This document shows, piece by piece, positions 45,164-55,739 of a DNA stretch of 64,000 nt; position 1 is the stretch's first letter, and every line of letters begins with the position of its first letter. The stretch is from assembly GCA_022410635.1 (NCBI GenBank), contig JAJVDF010000003.1, forward strand, positions 3,714,667 to 3,778,666, read 5' to 3'. The DNA comes from Tretioscincus oriximinensis (taxonomy: Eukaryota > Chordata > Lepidosauria > Squamata > Gymnophthalmidae). Position numbers and translations under genes: made by a program. The notes under the pieces are model-generated. The model made no database searches, was not told where the DNA came from, and saw only the letters and a list, made by a program, of their open reading frames with translations.

Positions 45164-45392
45164 ATTGAGGTAGAAATATGCTTTGTGCACGCAGCTTTTA
45201 TCTCTGTGTCCGGCTCCTGCTTTCAGAGCAAACAAAAGGCAAGAGAACCACAGCTTCTTTAATTTAAAGTAGGCTGACCAGATGACCCTTTTGCGGGGGA
45301 GGGAGTTGAAAACCCATTTTTGGGGTGCCTCACGGTTATTTCTGAGGAAAAAAAAAATTCAAAACAAGTCTTTTTTTGAAAAAACATTTCTT

Positions 45393-46724
45393 TTTTTTAT
45401 TTCTTTTTTTCATTTTTATTGATTTCCATAACAGAACAAACAAACAAAGAGAGAAAAGAAAATTGTACAAAATAATANAAATGTTACCCTTCCCTTACCC
45501 CCCCACCCTATAGAATATAATAGTGTATCTCCAATTTCTTATTGCTATATTACATAATCTAATGTTGTTCGAGGAACATCTGTATTGCATGTTGAAGCAA
45601 GGGGTGAGCTCTCATAGTTGAACCGTAAGCAATAAACCTTTGCCACTTAAGAGTCCAGTGGGGTCTCAGATTAATGCCTATGAATTGCAGTCTTATAGAC
45701 TGTAGAATATCAAAACTCATAAATTCAATAATATATTTCCACCAATTCTCTATGGTCCAATTTTGATGGCATTTCCATTCTTTAACAATCACCATATGGC
45801 CAGTCAAAATAGCGGTGTTTATAGCTGGTTTATCTTCATTATTGGCGTACCAGAAGTCCAGCAAGCCAAATAGCCAAATTACGATGGAGTCTGGAATAAC
45901 AATATCTGTAATCAATTTAATTTATTCTCTAATGTTGTTCCAGAACCTTATTACCTGGGGACATTGCCCCCACATATGTAAATATGTCCCCCTNTCGCCA
46001 CAACCATGCCAACACAAGGGTGATATCATATTATAGTGGGACAGTTGGGCTGGGGTACGATACCATTTAGATATTCTCTTAAGTTCAGTCTCCTTAATTC
46101 TAATGTCCTTGTGTTTAAGATAACCGTTTACCCAGAGGGACCATACTGGTTTTATATGGGGGAAGAAAGTTCCCCAATAATCAGCGAGGAGCTCTATGTT
46201 TTTATATTTATGTATTACAATCATATCATATATTATTTTAATCACTTTCCTCTCCCCATTTATTAATTTTTGGATCACCATTTCTAGGTTGGATCTTNCC
46301 CTCATGCTATTGTTTAATTCCTTTGAACTTAAATTGTTCTGTAGTGACAGATCTTGTANCCAGTACCTCTGNCCCAGGCCCAGATTTGTCGTTAGGCTCC
46401 TAATCGTTTTCATATCCACTGGGATACCATCTTGGTCAATAAAATNTCTTAGCCTCTTGTAGTCATACTGTTTTAGCAAATCCAGATATAGAGTCAAGTT
46501 TTGTTCACCAGTGGGATTTAATGCATTAATAGATGCCACATGTCTCCAATTTATAGTCAGCACTTTCCAGTTTTTTCTCCATCTCCTATAGGTGGAAATC
46601 ATAGGGATTAACCATGTTTTAGTCAGTTTATTTTGAAGAGAAGGGTCTAAGATTGTTCTACCCTGCATATTATTTGCTGCCAGTTCTATTCCTATCGTCT
46701 TTCTTTCCCTCTCATATTCTATAC
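45393..46724 (-). mobile_element. L1 LINE insertion, 5'-truncated, about 1.33 kb
   Basis: Minus-strand L1. The A-rich 3' end appears as TTTTTTTTATTTCTTTTTTT at 45,391-45,410, followed by a 3' untranslated region and then ORF2 C-terminal coding. It lies between two copies of a 66-68 bp stretch of the host MITE (45,325-45,392 and 46,725-46,790), which are the target-site duplication. Few stops remain, so the insertion is relatively young. Confidence 0.9.
45922..46720 (-). pseudogene. L1 ORF2 C-terminal fragment
   Basis: The minus frame 46,785-45,922 gives 287 residues; the first 20 or so are MITE sequence. Typical L1 carboxyl landmarks follow: LIPMISTYRRWRKNWKVL, KRISKWYRTPAQLSHYN, and the Cys-rich CWHGCGXRGTYLHMWGQCPQ followed by VIRFWNNI. 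The reverse transcriptase core is upstream and missing. The frame is mostly open apart from Ns, and ends shortly after the Cys-rich motif, where a frame break leads to RPHWTLKWQRFIAYGS-like residues (45,559-45,915). Confidence 0.88.
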
Positions 46725-46860
46725 GTGCCTCACGGTTATTTCTGAGGGGGAAAAAATTCAAAAAAAACTTTTTTTGAAAAAACATTTCTTAGAAAAAACT
46801 GGGAGGCACCCCAAAACCGGGTTTTCAAACCCCCCCNAAAGGGATCATCTTGTCAGCCTA

Positions 46861-47305
46861 ATAAAGCCTATCTTGCAGTACATTAAGGGAGCATTTGAAA
46901 TGGAGGAGAACNATTTATTAAAGTGAAGCATGCAAAAAGGAGAAGTGAGAGAGGGAGAAGTTGTTGAAAAGATCACAGCAAGGCACTTTGAAATAGCAGA
47001 ATTTTGTTTCTTGTTCTTTTTCTTAGAACAAAGCCTTTCTTGGNGGCAGGAAGGGAAAGGAGAAGAAAATATCACAACAGCAAATGACAGGAGAGAAACG
47101 GTGTTTCCTTGGAGACCTTCTACCACAAAGCCTCCTGGGATATGTAGTAAAATTCACAAGGTTTCCTTCCTTAATTTGCTATAAATCCAAGGGGAAGAAA
47201 GAAGTGTAGGTGGTTTATTACGTGAGAGNGAGAAATAGAAGGCCAACGGGGAGGTGTGTCTCCATTTTGTGACAATGTTTTCCAGACTGCTTCTATGCAG
47301 GATGG
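46861..47305. other. Unannotated sequence
   Basis: Purine-rich in places (AAGGAGAAGTGAGAGAGGGAG). No gene or recognised repeat. Confidence 0.45.
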
Positions 47306-47546
47306 GAACATAAGAACATAAGAAGAGCCATCCTGGATCAGGCCACAGCCCATCAAGTCCAGCATTCTGTGTCACACAGAGGCCCACCAGATGCCCCTGG
47401 GCAGTCCGAACAGAGGAAAGCAAAATATGCTCCTGTTCATGACTCCCTGCAAATGGTATTTCAGGAGTCCTGCCTGTTGCTCCATCGCGGAGGCAACATC
47501 CAGACATCCATCCTAGTAGCCATTTATACCCTTGGTGTTCAGGGTA
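47306..47546 (-). repeat. CR1 3' fragment
   Basis: GAACATAAGAACATAAGAAGAG then CCATCCTGGATCAGGCCACAG, CACCAGATGCCCCTGGGCAG, CTGCCTGTTGCTCCATCGCGG and CTAGTAGCCATTTATACCC, in the order of the 14.7 kb CR1. Ends after about 240 bp. Confidence 0.9.
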
Positions 47547-48245
47547 GACGTGGTTCTCCTTCGAAGGCACTTCCATTTGTGTCCATCATGCAGAATGGGG
47601 TGAAGGATCACTTCAGCAGTTCCAGTTGCAGATATGTAGATTTGAGTGGCATGTCATAAAACATTTTTATAAAACATTTTTACTGTTCTAAACTCCTGCT
47701 GGTGCCTCTATGACAGGCTCCTAAATGACTTTCTTCAGTGGATGGATAATAATACGTGTTGCCACATTTTACTGTTAAAAGACTCTGTATCATTTAAGGG
47801 ACATAAAAGTACCTGTATGGTCTGCTCTTTCTTCTGAATTTAATGCTGTGTGTTTGGTAAGCAGCGCCGTTGTGGGTTTAAATCTTATTGATTTTTGCAG
47901 AGCATAATTCCGAGAGCAGTGTGTAGCTCAACGTTGCTTCCTGGTGCACTAACCTTAAACACACTTAGCCATTAGCTAGCAAAGCTAATNAAGAAGACCC
48001 AGGAGACTTGGCACAAGCTCTCTGAGTTTTATCTTGTTGCCAATGAGTTCCTAAACCAAACACAAAATGCTGATTAGAATGTGGTTGGCCTGAGCTATTT
48101 TGGCAGAAACTAAATCGTTCCAGTGAAGTTCAGGCAATTTTTCCTTGGTGATTCTGAAGTTTTGTGAAGTGGCCTGATTTGCATTTATCTGATTTAATTC
48201 ACTTTAGAAAACAGATTACAGAGTCTGTGTAAACAGGGCCTAAAA
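47547..48245. other. Unannotated sequence
   Basis: No gene recognised. CTGTGTAAACAGGGCC at about 48,224 recurs as CTGTGCAAACAGGGCC at about 61,777 and may be the end of an otherwise unresolved repeat. Confidence 0.45.
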
Positions 48246-48396
48246 TAGAGTTACCAGATAAAATCTGGGTTAAAATTTTGGACCTTTAAGGCTTCAGTTT
48301 CTAATGTCTGCAGCACATGTAAAGGGATGTGTGTGTTACTTTTTCACACGCATTAAAGNTGCAAACTTTTATCCTGGATTTTGTCTGGTAACACTA
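48246..48396. mobile_element. Family C palindromic MITE with 8 bp flanks
   Basis: The ends are TAGAGTTACCAGATAAAATC and GTCTGGTAACACTA. The arms TTTTGGACCTTTAAGG and ATTAAAGNTGCAAACTTTT pair imperfectly around TTTCTAATGTCTGCAGCAC. The flanks GCCTAAAA (48,238-48,245) and GCCTAAGA (48,397-48,404) match at 7 of 8 bases. 151 bp, noncoding, hAT-like. Confidence 0.85.
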
Positions 48397-48512
48397 GCCT
48401 AAGACAGAGCAGGCTAATCCACTTTTACTAAAATGCATTAGATCAAATAATTGGAAATCAATACCTAAACAGGGTTTGTATTTTTTGACACTGATATAGA
48501 CCAGTGTAAACT

Positions 48513-48894
48513 CAGGCTGTATCCAGGCAGGGGCAATGCTCCATTTGAAATTTGAATTTCTGTTGTATTTGACTTACCAGGTTGTTATATAAACCAGCAG
48601 ATTGTGGGTTTTAAAGCCAATTATTTGGAATATTGGAGTTTTGGGAAAATTCAGTGTCAAATTAGTATATAATTTTAATGCAGGAAGGTTTTTATGGCAA
48701 AAATCTACAAGGGAGAGAATCAAATGAATTTGAAATAATAGCAAACTATCCAATAGCAAACAGCAAACAAATATNACATGTATAAGATAACAGAATAACA
48801 AAACTCAGAATATATTGGTAAAGGTATAAAGAGGTGCATTAGAACTGGAAAACCAATAAACCAGAATAAACAACTGCTTTGTGGATGCAGCCTC
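48513..48894. mobile_element. Family H: MITE with AGGCTGTATCC termini
   Basis: About 380 bp, starting CAGGCTGTATCCAGGCAG and ending CTTTGTGGATGCAGCCTCTG, an imperfect terminal inverted repeat. The interior is AT-rich without a convincing open frame. The termini resemble families E and the small MITE at 14.2 kb. Confidence 0.6.
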
Positions 48895-49204
48895 TGACTA
48901 GCTATGAATGAATTTGATGTCAATTCTCTTTTTTTAATGATTTTGTTTTTTTAATAAAGTAAGCATATGCATAAAATTTTCTTTTCTGAAGTCACATCCC
49001 ATCCTTATGTTCCATATGCTTTATGTTAAACATAATTATAGATAATTTAAAAATAAATAAAAATATGACCATGTTCACATGTTGCAAACAAAATCTTAGA
49101 TCCTAGGATATATTTTAGGGATTTTCTGCAATAGATCTTGAACATATTACTGAACCCTGTGCAAACAACAACTTGAAAGCTCATGGTACCAGCTTTGTCC
49201 CTTA
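48895..49204. other. Unannotated AT-rich sequence
   Basis: Nothing recognised. Confidence 0.5.
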
Positions 49205-49721
49205 AGGTATATTTCAAAGAAATAGCTGTGCTAGTCAGGTTCCAGAAAATCTAGCAAGGTTTTTTTTAGCACTTTAGAGACCAGCAAGATAAAGTTAGGC
49301 ACTAGACAAATCTACTTTTTCAGATGCTTAGATATCCATCTTTACCTGGGCAAGAGTTCTGGAGAAAGTGGTGGATTTCCACTCCATTCAGGTATTTTAG
49401 TGCTTTCTATTAGTGATAGATTCAAAAGAAATACCTGTGTTAGTCTGGGTCCAGAAAATTTAACAAGAAGATTNCATAGCACCTTAGAGACTAACAAGAA
49501 AAAGGGAGGCAGCATGAGCTTCTATACACAAGTCTACTTCTTCAAATGCTAGGTAAGCAGTAGACTTGCCTGCAGAAGCTCATGCTGTTTCCCTTTTACT
49601 TATTAGTTTCTAAGGTGCTATGAGTCCTCCTTGTTAGAATATATATATCTGTCTGTCATCTATCAGTGTGCATGCCCTTTTCTTATTAGTCTCTAATGTG
49701 CAACAATACCTCCCTTTTAGA

Positions 49722-49752
<31 letters not shown>

Positions 49753-50000
49753 TGTATGTATGTATGTATGTATGTATGTATGTATGTATGTATGTATGTG
49801 TCTATCTATCTATCTATCTATCTATCTATCAATCTATCAATCTATCAATCTATCAATCTATCAATCTATCAATCTATCTATCTATCTATCTATCTATCTG
49901 GTATCTAGGCATCTGAAGTAGACTTATCCATGAAAGTTCATGCCACCTCCCTTTTTCCTGTTAGCCTATAAAATGCTATGAGACTCCCTTTGTTTAAACT
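49205..50000. repeat. Family B compound copy around a (TATG)n(TATC)n array
   Basis: Two plus units (49,209-49,330 and 49,425-49,545) with the usual lead-in GTGGATTTCCACTCCATTC between them are followed by minus units at about 49,565-49,640 and 49,680-49,722. Then comes the microsatellite, then a last minus unit (GGCATCTGAAGTAGACTTATC ... CTATGAGACTCCC). Confidence 0.8.
49724..49900. repeat. Compound tetranucleotide microsatellite (TATG then TATC/AATC)
   Basis: About 19 copies of ATGT-phase repeat (to about 49,800) switch directly to TCTA repeats, with an interior block of alternating TCAA and TCTA (49,828-49,872). The Met-Tyr-Val-Cys and Ile-Tyr-Leu-Ser frames over it are artefacts. Confidence 0.97.
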
Positions 50001-50379
50001 ATTTTCTTGCTAATTTCTAAGCCCTTAACATATTCCACACACTGATTTCTTTATGCTTTCCTAACATTAGGATGGTGTGAACTGTCACACAGTTTGGTGG
50101 CACTAATATAGCAGATGTATAGCAACAAGCACCACTTACTGATAAGATCAGCACATGTTCCTAATGCTGCTGCCACTTATGGACAGTGGAACAATCAACA
50201 CATAATAATTTGATTACATGTTGATCATCTGTAGCAAAGAAAGGCATATATCTGGATGCACTCTTAGAAAAATTAAACCCTTAACAATCATAATCCTTTG
50301 TCCCCTATGGTAGAAATGCCATCTTTCTTTCATTCTTTCTTCCTTCTTTCCATTCTTTCATCAGTGATCTAAGAAAAAA
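50001..50379. other. Unannotated sequence with TTCT run
   Basis: A degenerate CTTTCTTTCATTCTTTCTTCC run lies at about 50,322-50,360. No gene. Confidence 0.5.
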
Positions 50380-50919
50380 TACAGAATTGGAGAAGGTGCA
50401 AAAAATGTTCTCAAGAAGGATCAAGTGCTGGAACAAAATCCCTTATGAAATGAGGCTGCAATGTCTGGGTCTCCTNAGCCTTGAAAGACCACGATTAAGA
50501 GGTGATTTGATTGAAGTGCATAAAATCAGTGTGTGGCATGGATAGAGNAAAGAAAATTCTCTGCCACAGAGCACTAGGACTAGGGGGCATTCCTTGGAGC
50601 TGATACACAGAAGGTTAAGGACAGAAAAGGGAACTATTTATTTTATCCGTGGTCAATAGTCTGTGGAATTCAGTCCCAGAAGAGGTGGTGCTAGCTAGGA
50701 GCCTGGATAGCTACTAGAAAGGGTGTGTTGATCCTACTTTCAGGCTACAGTAACAGGTAGGTTTCCTTAAATGCCATTTTCAGAGAGAAATGGTGAAAGT
50801 TGTGTCTTCTCCTTCTGTTTGAAATGCCCAGGGGCAATTGATGGGCCACTGTGTGAGACAGAATACTGGACTAGATAGGCTGTGAACTGGTCCACTAAAG
50901 TTCCTCTTGTGTTCTTATG
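50380..50919 (+). repeat. Old CR1 C-terminal and 3' region
   Basis: AATTGGAGAAGGTGCAAAAAAT then CTCAAGAAGGATCAAGTGCTGG, CTTGAAAGACCACGATTAAG, GTGGAATTCAGTCCCAGAAGAG and ATACTGGACTAGATAGGC ... TTGTGTTCTTATG. Same domain order as the young CR1 but in plus orientation and well diverged. Confidence 0.85.
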
Positions 50920-51150
50920 GATTGGGCAAATTCATATAGGTCAGGTGTATCAATGGCTACTAGGATGGTATCTTGATACTGTCTCCAGGATGGAGCAACA
51001 AGCAGGATTCTGAAGTACCATTTCCAGGGAGCTGAGAACCGGTTAACGTTTTGCCTCCTGGTTGAAATGTNCAGGGGCAATTGGTGTGCCACAGTATAAG
51101 AATATTTGATTAAATGGACTGTGGCCCTGTTCACTAGGACTCTTATGTTA
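50920..51150 (+). repeat. Second old CR1 3' end in tandem
   Basis: Begins directly where the previous CR1 ends: AAATTCATATAGGTCAGGTG, ATCAATGGCTACTAGGATGG, TCTCCAGGATGGAGCAACAAG, GCCACAGTATAAGAATATTTG and GACTCTTATGTTATTG. Same orientation. Confidence 0.75.
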
Positions 51151-52194
51151 TTGTGAAGTAAAATCTGAGATCAGCTAATAACTACAAATTACTCAATTCT
51201 GCTCAGTTCAGCTACAGTCCCCAAACAGTGAAGCCCTCTATGCTTTGATTTTAAAAGACTTATGTGAGAATATATCTAGTCTATAAATTTAAGATTTTGT
51301 GATAACAATCTGTACTGACACCTTATCCATATGTGTCTAATATCTCTCCCTTTTATTCTTTACCATTCTTTTCTTACTCAACAGTTCCCTTACTGTGAAA
51401 GACAGAATAACCCGATACAGGAAAATGCATTTGAAAGTTAGCTTTCTCTAAGTCTACATTGTTTATATCTGGAGACAGTTTATATATTGCTTGTTATTAA
51501 TATCTGAGAGTGCTGAATAGCTAAGAAGAAAACTTTTTTTCTCACACAGAAACCTTTTATCTTGACTCAGCTGAATGTTAATATACTATAGTCTCAGTTA
51601 ATAGATGATCAAAGACATAACCTAGTGTGAAGATTAAAGAGAGTTCTTCTGTGGCCAACTTCATATATTCTGTGCAGCCAGAAATTATGAAAGCATGTCT
51701 AAACCCCCCAAGCAACATTGATTTTTAAAACCTTACCATCTTTTTAATCTTAAAAACAGGCAGTGATGATGAAATGTCATTTTATAATTTCAAAACAGCA
51801 GTGCAAGAGCAGAAAATTAATTGGGTTATAGTTAAAATGATTAAAAGTTATTATACATATTTCACTCGGATCCCACAAATAAATAATAGCTGTCTTGGAA
51901 AAGCACTTTATAATGTTAACAATTTTATGCCATCAGTATGATGCCTTGAATTTTAGTAGAAATGGAGTACAGGATTAAATTTAACTAATATTGATTACCA
52001 CAAAGAATATTTGAGACATACCCAAGGGCTTCAGTGAACTCAATAGGACCTTGATTTATATATATACATATTTTCTTGCTTTTTATACACAATGAAAATA
52101 GTTTAAAGCAAGATTTTTGTTACACTCTGGTGCCTTTTTTCCTTTTCTTTACCACTTGTGCTGATATTTGGTCAAAGCATATATTAAATTAAAT
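51151..52194. other. Unannotated AT-rich sequence
   Basis: No gene or repeat recognised. Confidence 0.5.
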
Positions 52195-52758
52195 TAGGTT
52201 ACCACATAAAAACCAGGATTGNAGCTTTAATGGATATAGAAGAGAGGAATTTTTACCTTTAATATCTAGAGTAATCATAATAAGAGAANCCTTGGGGCTA
52301 CTGCCCATCCAGTCCAAAATTCTGTTTCACCCAGTGGCCCACCAATTACACCTGGGCAGTCTCAAGCAGAAGTAGACAAATCCTTCACCTTTTCTCAACT
52401 CTTGGGAGGGCCCAAATGGAGACAACTAAAGTCTACATTGGCATGTGGGTGAGCCAAATGGGGCCATAGTCTACACTGGTCCACCAATTGCCCCCAGGTA
52501 TCTCAAGCAGAAAAAGACAATATTTTTACCTGTCTTGACTCCCTGCAAATGGTTTTTCAGGAATCCTGCCTGTTGTTCTATCCTGGAAGCAAGATCAAAT
52601 CCACCNTAACAGCTATTGATACCTTGACTTCCATGAAGTTGTCTAGGCTTATTTTAAAGCTATTAAGTTTGCTAGCTATCACCACCTGTTCTCGAACTCA
52701 CTTTTTCAAATGCATTAAAATTGCAAAGTTCTATCCTGTTTTTGTTTTGTGTTGGCTA
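52195..52758. mobile_element. Family C palindromic MITE split by a CR1
   Basis: The left arm (TAGGTTACCACATAAAAACC, GCTTTAATGGATATAG) and the right arm (ACTTTTTCAAATGCATTAAAA, TCCTGTTTTTGTTTTGTG, TTGGCTA) surround a minus-strand CR1. The outer flanks AATTAAAT (52,187-52,194) and AATTAAAC (52,759-52,766) match at 7 of 8 bases, consistent with a hAT target duplication. Confidence 0.82.
52275..52695 (-). repeat. CR1 3' fragment nested in family C
   Basis: CATAATAAGAGAANCCTTGGGG, CCAAAATTCTGTTTCACCC, GCAAATGGTTTTTCAGGAATCC, CTGCCTGTTGTTCTATCCTGG and ATGAAGTTGTCTAGGCTTATT give the minus-strand CR1 order. It is degraded and contains an internal repetition of the AGTCTACATTGG segment. Confidence 0.8.
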
Positions 52759-52766
52759 AATTAAAC

Positions 52767-53343
52767 CCAATAAGCTGTATATCACCAATAAAGGCTCTCA
52801 CGTGACAGGGCTCTCTACAAAGAATCCACATATGAGAGTGAAAGAAATCATGCAACATGAGCTTCCACTTTTCCTTCAAGTCAAAGCATGGATTTTGCCT
52901 TAAGGAAGGCAGTAGTGAAGGTGGTAGCTGTATTCTCTTTTTCTCTTACCTGCCAGGTGGGCAATCCTAGAAAGCAAATCAGGTGGAAGAAAAAAGCGTA
53001 GCCCCACATTGTATTGTGTCACATCTCGGGGTCTGCTCACACTTCAGGTTTAATCCAATTTCACTCCACTTTCAAAGTGAAAGAACAAGATGGTAAGAGG
53101 TTTTCTTCAGGCATTCTCTAAAACAGAAAACCACCTTTGTTTTAATGTAGAAAGAAAATTACTAATCACTTTATTGCTCTGTCCTTCCATTCTGAAAATG
53201 AAGTGAAGCTGGATTAAAATATATNTGTTACCATGGCCTAAGGGAACAATCCAATGTAGACTATGTTTGTGAGTCCCAAGTTAAGAAGCAATTTCAAGCC
53301 CCTGGACTTAATCCTTAACCACCTATGCTAAAATTCCTACATA
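52767..53343. other. Unannotated sequence
   Basis: No gene or recognised repeat. Confidence 0.5.
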
Positions 53344-53350
53344 GTGTGTT

Positions 53351-53389
<39 letters not shown>
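53344..53389. repeat. (GT)n(GA)n microsatellite
   Basis: TGTGTGTGTGTGTGTGTGAG passes into GAGAGAGAGAGAGAGAGA, a dinucleotide array with a switch from GT to GA. Confidence 0.95.
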
Positions 53390-53391
<2 letters not shown>

Positions 53392-54269
53392 GTGTTGTGG
53401 CATATTCCTTCACAAAATAGCACAGATGGGTGCAGAAGCCAAAGCAGCACATGCGGCATGCTTATCTTTTATGGAGCAGACATGCTTACAAAATCCAAAT
53501 ATAATGTTCCTCAGCAAGGAAAGCAGAAGGTTCTTTATCTCAGCAGGAGTTTCAACAGTTTCTGGATACAAATATTCCTGGTTTAAGTTATATATTTTTT
53601 ATCCCTCTCCAGGAGTTAATGCTTAACAAATAAAAAATGTAATCTTTCATTTCATATAAGTCAACTACAGTTTTCAAGTCACTATGGATCCTGTTGAATA
53701 CTGCATTATAGTCTTCATTTTGCTTTCATCTGAAGCATGTCTTTTCCCAGCTTTGTTGTGTTTGTGTGTATTTTTTACTTACCAAATGTGTAATTCCAGC
53801 AGATATATGGTACTCCTGATAATTTACTGTTGCTTCATGGGAGACAATCATGTGAATTACGGTTTCAAGCTGTTTGGAAACATTCTTTTCAAACAGGAAA
53901 ACTCAAAATCTTCTACTATCATGGTCACCATTTGAAAATATCTCTTGCAAGGAATACCTAGTTGGCATGTGGTGCCACATGGTAGTAATAGCCTCAAACT
54001 ATACATCTGTCAAAATGCATGACATCCGACAAAAACATCTTGTAATGAAAAGAGGGGAAATAACCAATACTTTGCTGTGGGCAAATAACAGGGTTCTTAA
54101 AAAATATTTATTTTATTTAAAATGATTAGTATCCCACCATTCACCAATGGTCCCTGGGTGGGAGCCAAAAAAAGCAAAAAAAAAAACAAGATTCATAAAA
54201 TGTTTAAAATGATCCATTCCCTCCTTCCATTCTCCCTCTACTTCTTCAGACAGGTAGATAGGGTACTAC
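53390..54269. other. Unannotated sequence
   Basis: No gene recognised. Two overlapping 83-codon frames at 53.7-54.1 kb lack family features. 54,098-54,200 (TTTATTTTATTTAAAATGATTAG ... TATCCCACCATTCACC) resembles a minus-strand LINE or SINE tail. Confidence 0.45.
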
Positions 54270-54600
54270 CAGCAGCGGCTGGTGCAGTTTGGGGCTGGGG
54301 GGGGGGGGGCAGGTCCCTCCAGCCATGGCAAAGTTAGGAACGCGGCTGGGAGGAGGCACATTCAAGCACTTACCATTCTCTCTCTCTGTCAGAAAGTTGA
54401 AAGTTAATACAAAATGGGATCTCTACGGAGATGAGAGAGAGACTGTAGCCCCTCCTAGGCAGCCCTCTCATTGGTTNTGGGATTGGCGACCTGGAGCTTT
54501 TTGATTTGTTGGCAGTTCCTCTATGAAAGGAGATTTTATAATTGATTTTAATCTCTGAGTGTTCNCCAAATCCCACGAACACAGTGGCCAGCTGCCACTG
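54270..54600. mobile_element. hAT-like non-autonomous element with 8 bp flanks
   Basis: 331 bp. The left end is CAGCAGCGGCTGGTGCAG and the right end is the near-complement TGGCCAGCTGCCACTG; the CAG start and CTG end are typical of hAT. Flanks GGTACTAC (54,262-54,269) and GGTACTGC (54,601-54,608) match at 7 of 8 positions. It is G+C-richer than its surroundings with a run of 13 Gs, and has no domain-bearing frame. Distinct from families A and C. Confidence 0.75.
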
Positions 54601-54627
54601 GGTACTGCTAACCTTCACTTATATAGA

Positions 54628-54750
54628 CTTCAAAGAAATAATCATGCTTGAGTCCAGAATGTCTATCAAGGGAATTTCATAGCACCTTACAGATTTACAA
54701 GAAAAGATAGGCAGCATGAGTTTTATAGACCAGTGTGCTTCTTCANATGC
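54628..54750 (+). repeat. Family B single unit
   Basis: TTCAAAGAAATAATCATGC, GAGTCCAGAATGTCTATC, ATAGCACCTTACAGATTTAC and GCAGCATGAGTTTTATAGAC ... TGCTTCTTCANATGC. Confidence 0.75.
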
Positions 54751-55039
54751 TCTTCATCAAGTACTTTGCGTCTTATAAATTATCATCTTAAAATTCCTCA
54801 GAGCTTAATTTTAATCATTTAAACAGAAGATCATAATGACCAATATTTTCACACCTACCTAAATATGTTACTCATAGGTAAATGAAATCAGAGTGGCACT
54901 GTTACAATGATCACAGAATTCTCTTGGTTTACTCCCTTTTGCTCTGAAAACATTTTATTTCCAACAAGACTCCAAACTTCTTGCTCTGTAATTAATCAAG
55001 TGCTGATCTATAAGACAACATGTGTTGATATTGCATGAC
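54751..55039. other. Unannotated sequence
   Basis: Nothing recognised. Confidence 0.5.
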
Positions 55040-55195
55040 GGTAACACTTTCCTCAAGAGACTTCTTGATGGACTTTTCCAATAGCCTTTCGAAAGTCTAA
55101 AAATATAAAGTATAGTAAATTCTAGTTTTCCACATGCTTCCTGACACTTTCAAAGAACTCCAGAAGTTTGGTGAGGCAAGAACTCTTTTTAAAGA
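55040..55195 (-). repeat. Old CR1 reverse transcriptase fragment
   Basis: TGATGGACTTTTCCAATAGCC then TTTCGAAAGTCTAAAAATAT and CTGACACTTTCAAAGAACTCC then AGAAGTTTGGTGAGGCAAGA follow the minus-strand text of the CR1 at 15,950-16,070 (around [10 protein letters not shown] and LLEFFESV). The surroundings are lost. Confidence 0.7.
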
Positions 55196-55600
55196 GCTTA
55201 AAATTATAAATTATTCATTTCCTATAGTCTTTGGCTTCATCACACTGTTTCTTTTCTGTTTACTTATTTAAATGTATAGGCTTTTGTGCCTTCCATTTAA
55301 ATAAATAAAAGAGCCCTTTCCACACTTTGCTTTAGTTTGTTCCAGGAATGGTATTAAAAAGATTCACCTTCCACATAATATTGTGGGGCTGCAGACCTAT
55401 TGGCCTGAATGCATAATGCCTGGGTGCATTTGATGAATGCAGAGTAGAATAGGACAGCCAAAATAGCATCCTGCCATGGTGTGCTGGTAGTCCTAAGTAT
55501 TAAGTATNAGCCCAGCTAAGCCACCATATATCAGCATACTACTTTATCAAGTGAAGCAGCAACTATGAATACCAGAGATGTTTGTTCCCAACTTTCATTT
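55196..55600. other. Unannotated sequence
   Basis: No gene or repeat recognised. Confidence 0.5.
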
Positions 55601-55737
55601 TTTTTATTTATAATGCCCCTTTCACTCAAAGGCAGCTCACATAGCTTTTGTTGCAAGAACTGTGACTGGTCCATAGAGGTGTCTGGAATCAAACTGGGGG
55701 ACTACAGATAAGAGTCCATTAACCAAAGTGGCTCTCT
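55601..55737 (-). repeat. SINE-B with internal deletion
   Basis: The minus strand shows the head (CCACTTTGGTTAATGGACTC, then TTATCTGTAGTCCCCCAG) and core (GGACCAGTCACAGTTCTTGC), then jumps to GAGTGAAAGGGGCATTATAAA. About 100 bp shorter than the full element. Confidence 0.65.
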
Positions 55738-55739
55738 TC

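Larger units (their letters stand above)
44484..45215. mobile_element. Family D element, copy 2, with inverted duplication and SINE
   Basis: Opposite orientation to the 9.6 kb copy. Shared blocks include CGTAAAAACTGG, ATATTCTGGAATATAGCA, GAAACAACTGCCATG, AATATCCCAGCAATA and TTTACTGTGGGATGACT. The far end GAGGTAGAAATATGCTTTG then TGCACGCAGC appears only after a 43 bp inverted duplication and a SINE-A. Removing those leaves an element of about 400 bp like copy 1. Confidence 0.75.
45270..46860. mobile_element. Family A palindromic MITE, copy 4, split by an L1
   Basis: The left arm (TAGGCTGACCAGATGACCC, TTTTTGGGGTGCCTCACGG) is at 45,270-45,392 and the right arm (GAAAAAACTGGGAGGCACCCC, ATCTTGTCAGCCTA) at 46,791-46,860. 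Joined conceptually they would span about 193 bp, in line with the 171-210 bp of the other copies. No clean 8 bp outer duplication is preserved. Confidence 0.88.

Noticed and set aside
49724..49900. CRISPR-like regular repetition
   Set aside because: Uninterrupted 4 bp units without spacers in vertebrate DNA, i.e. a microsatellite.
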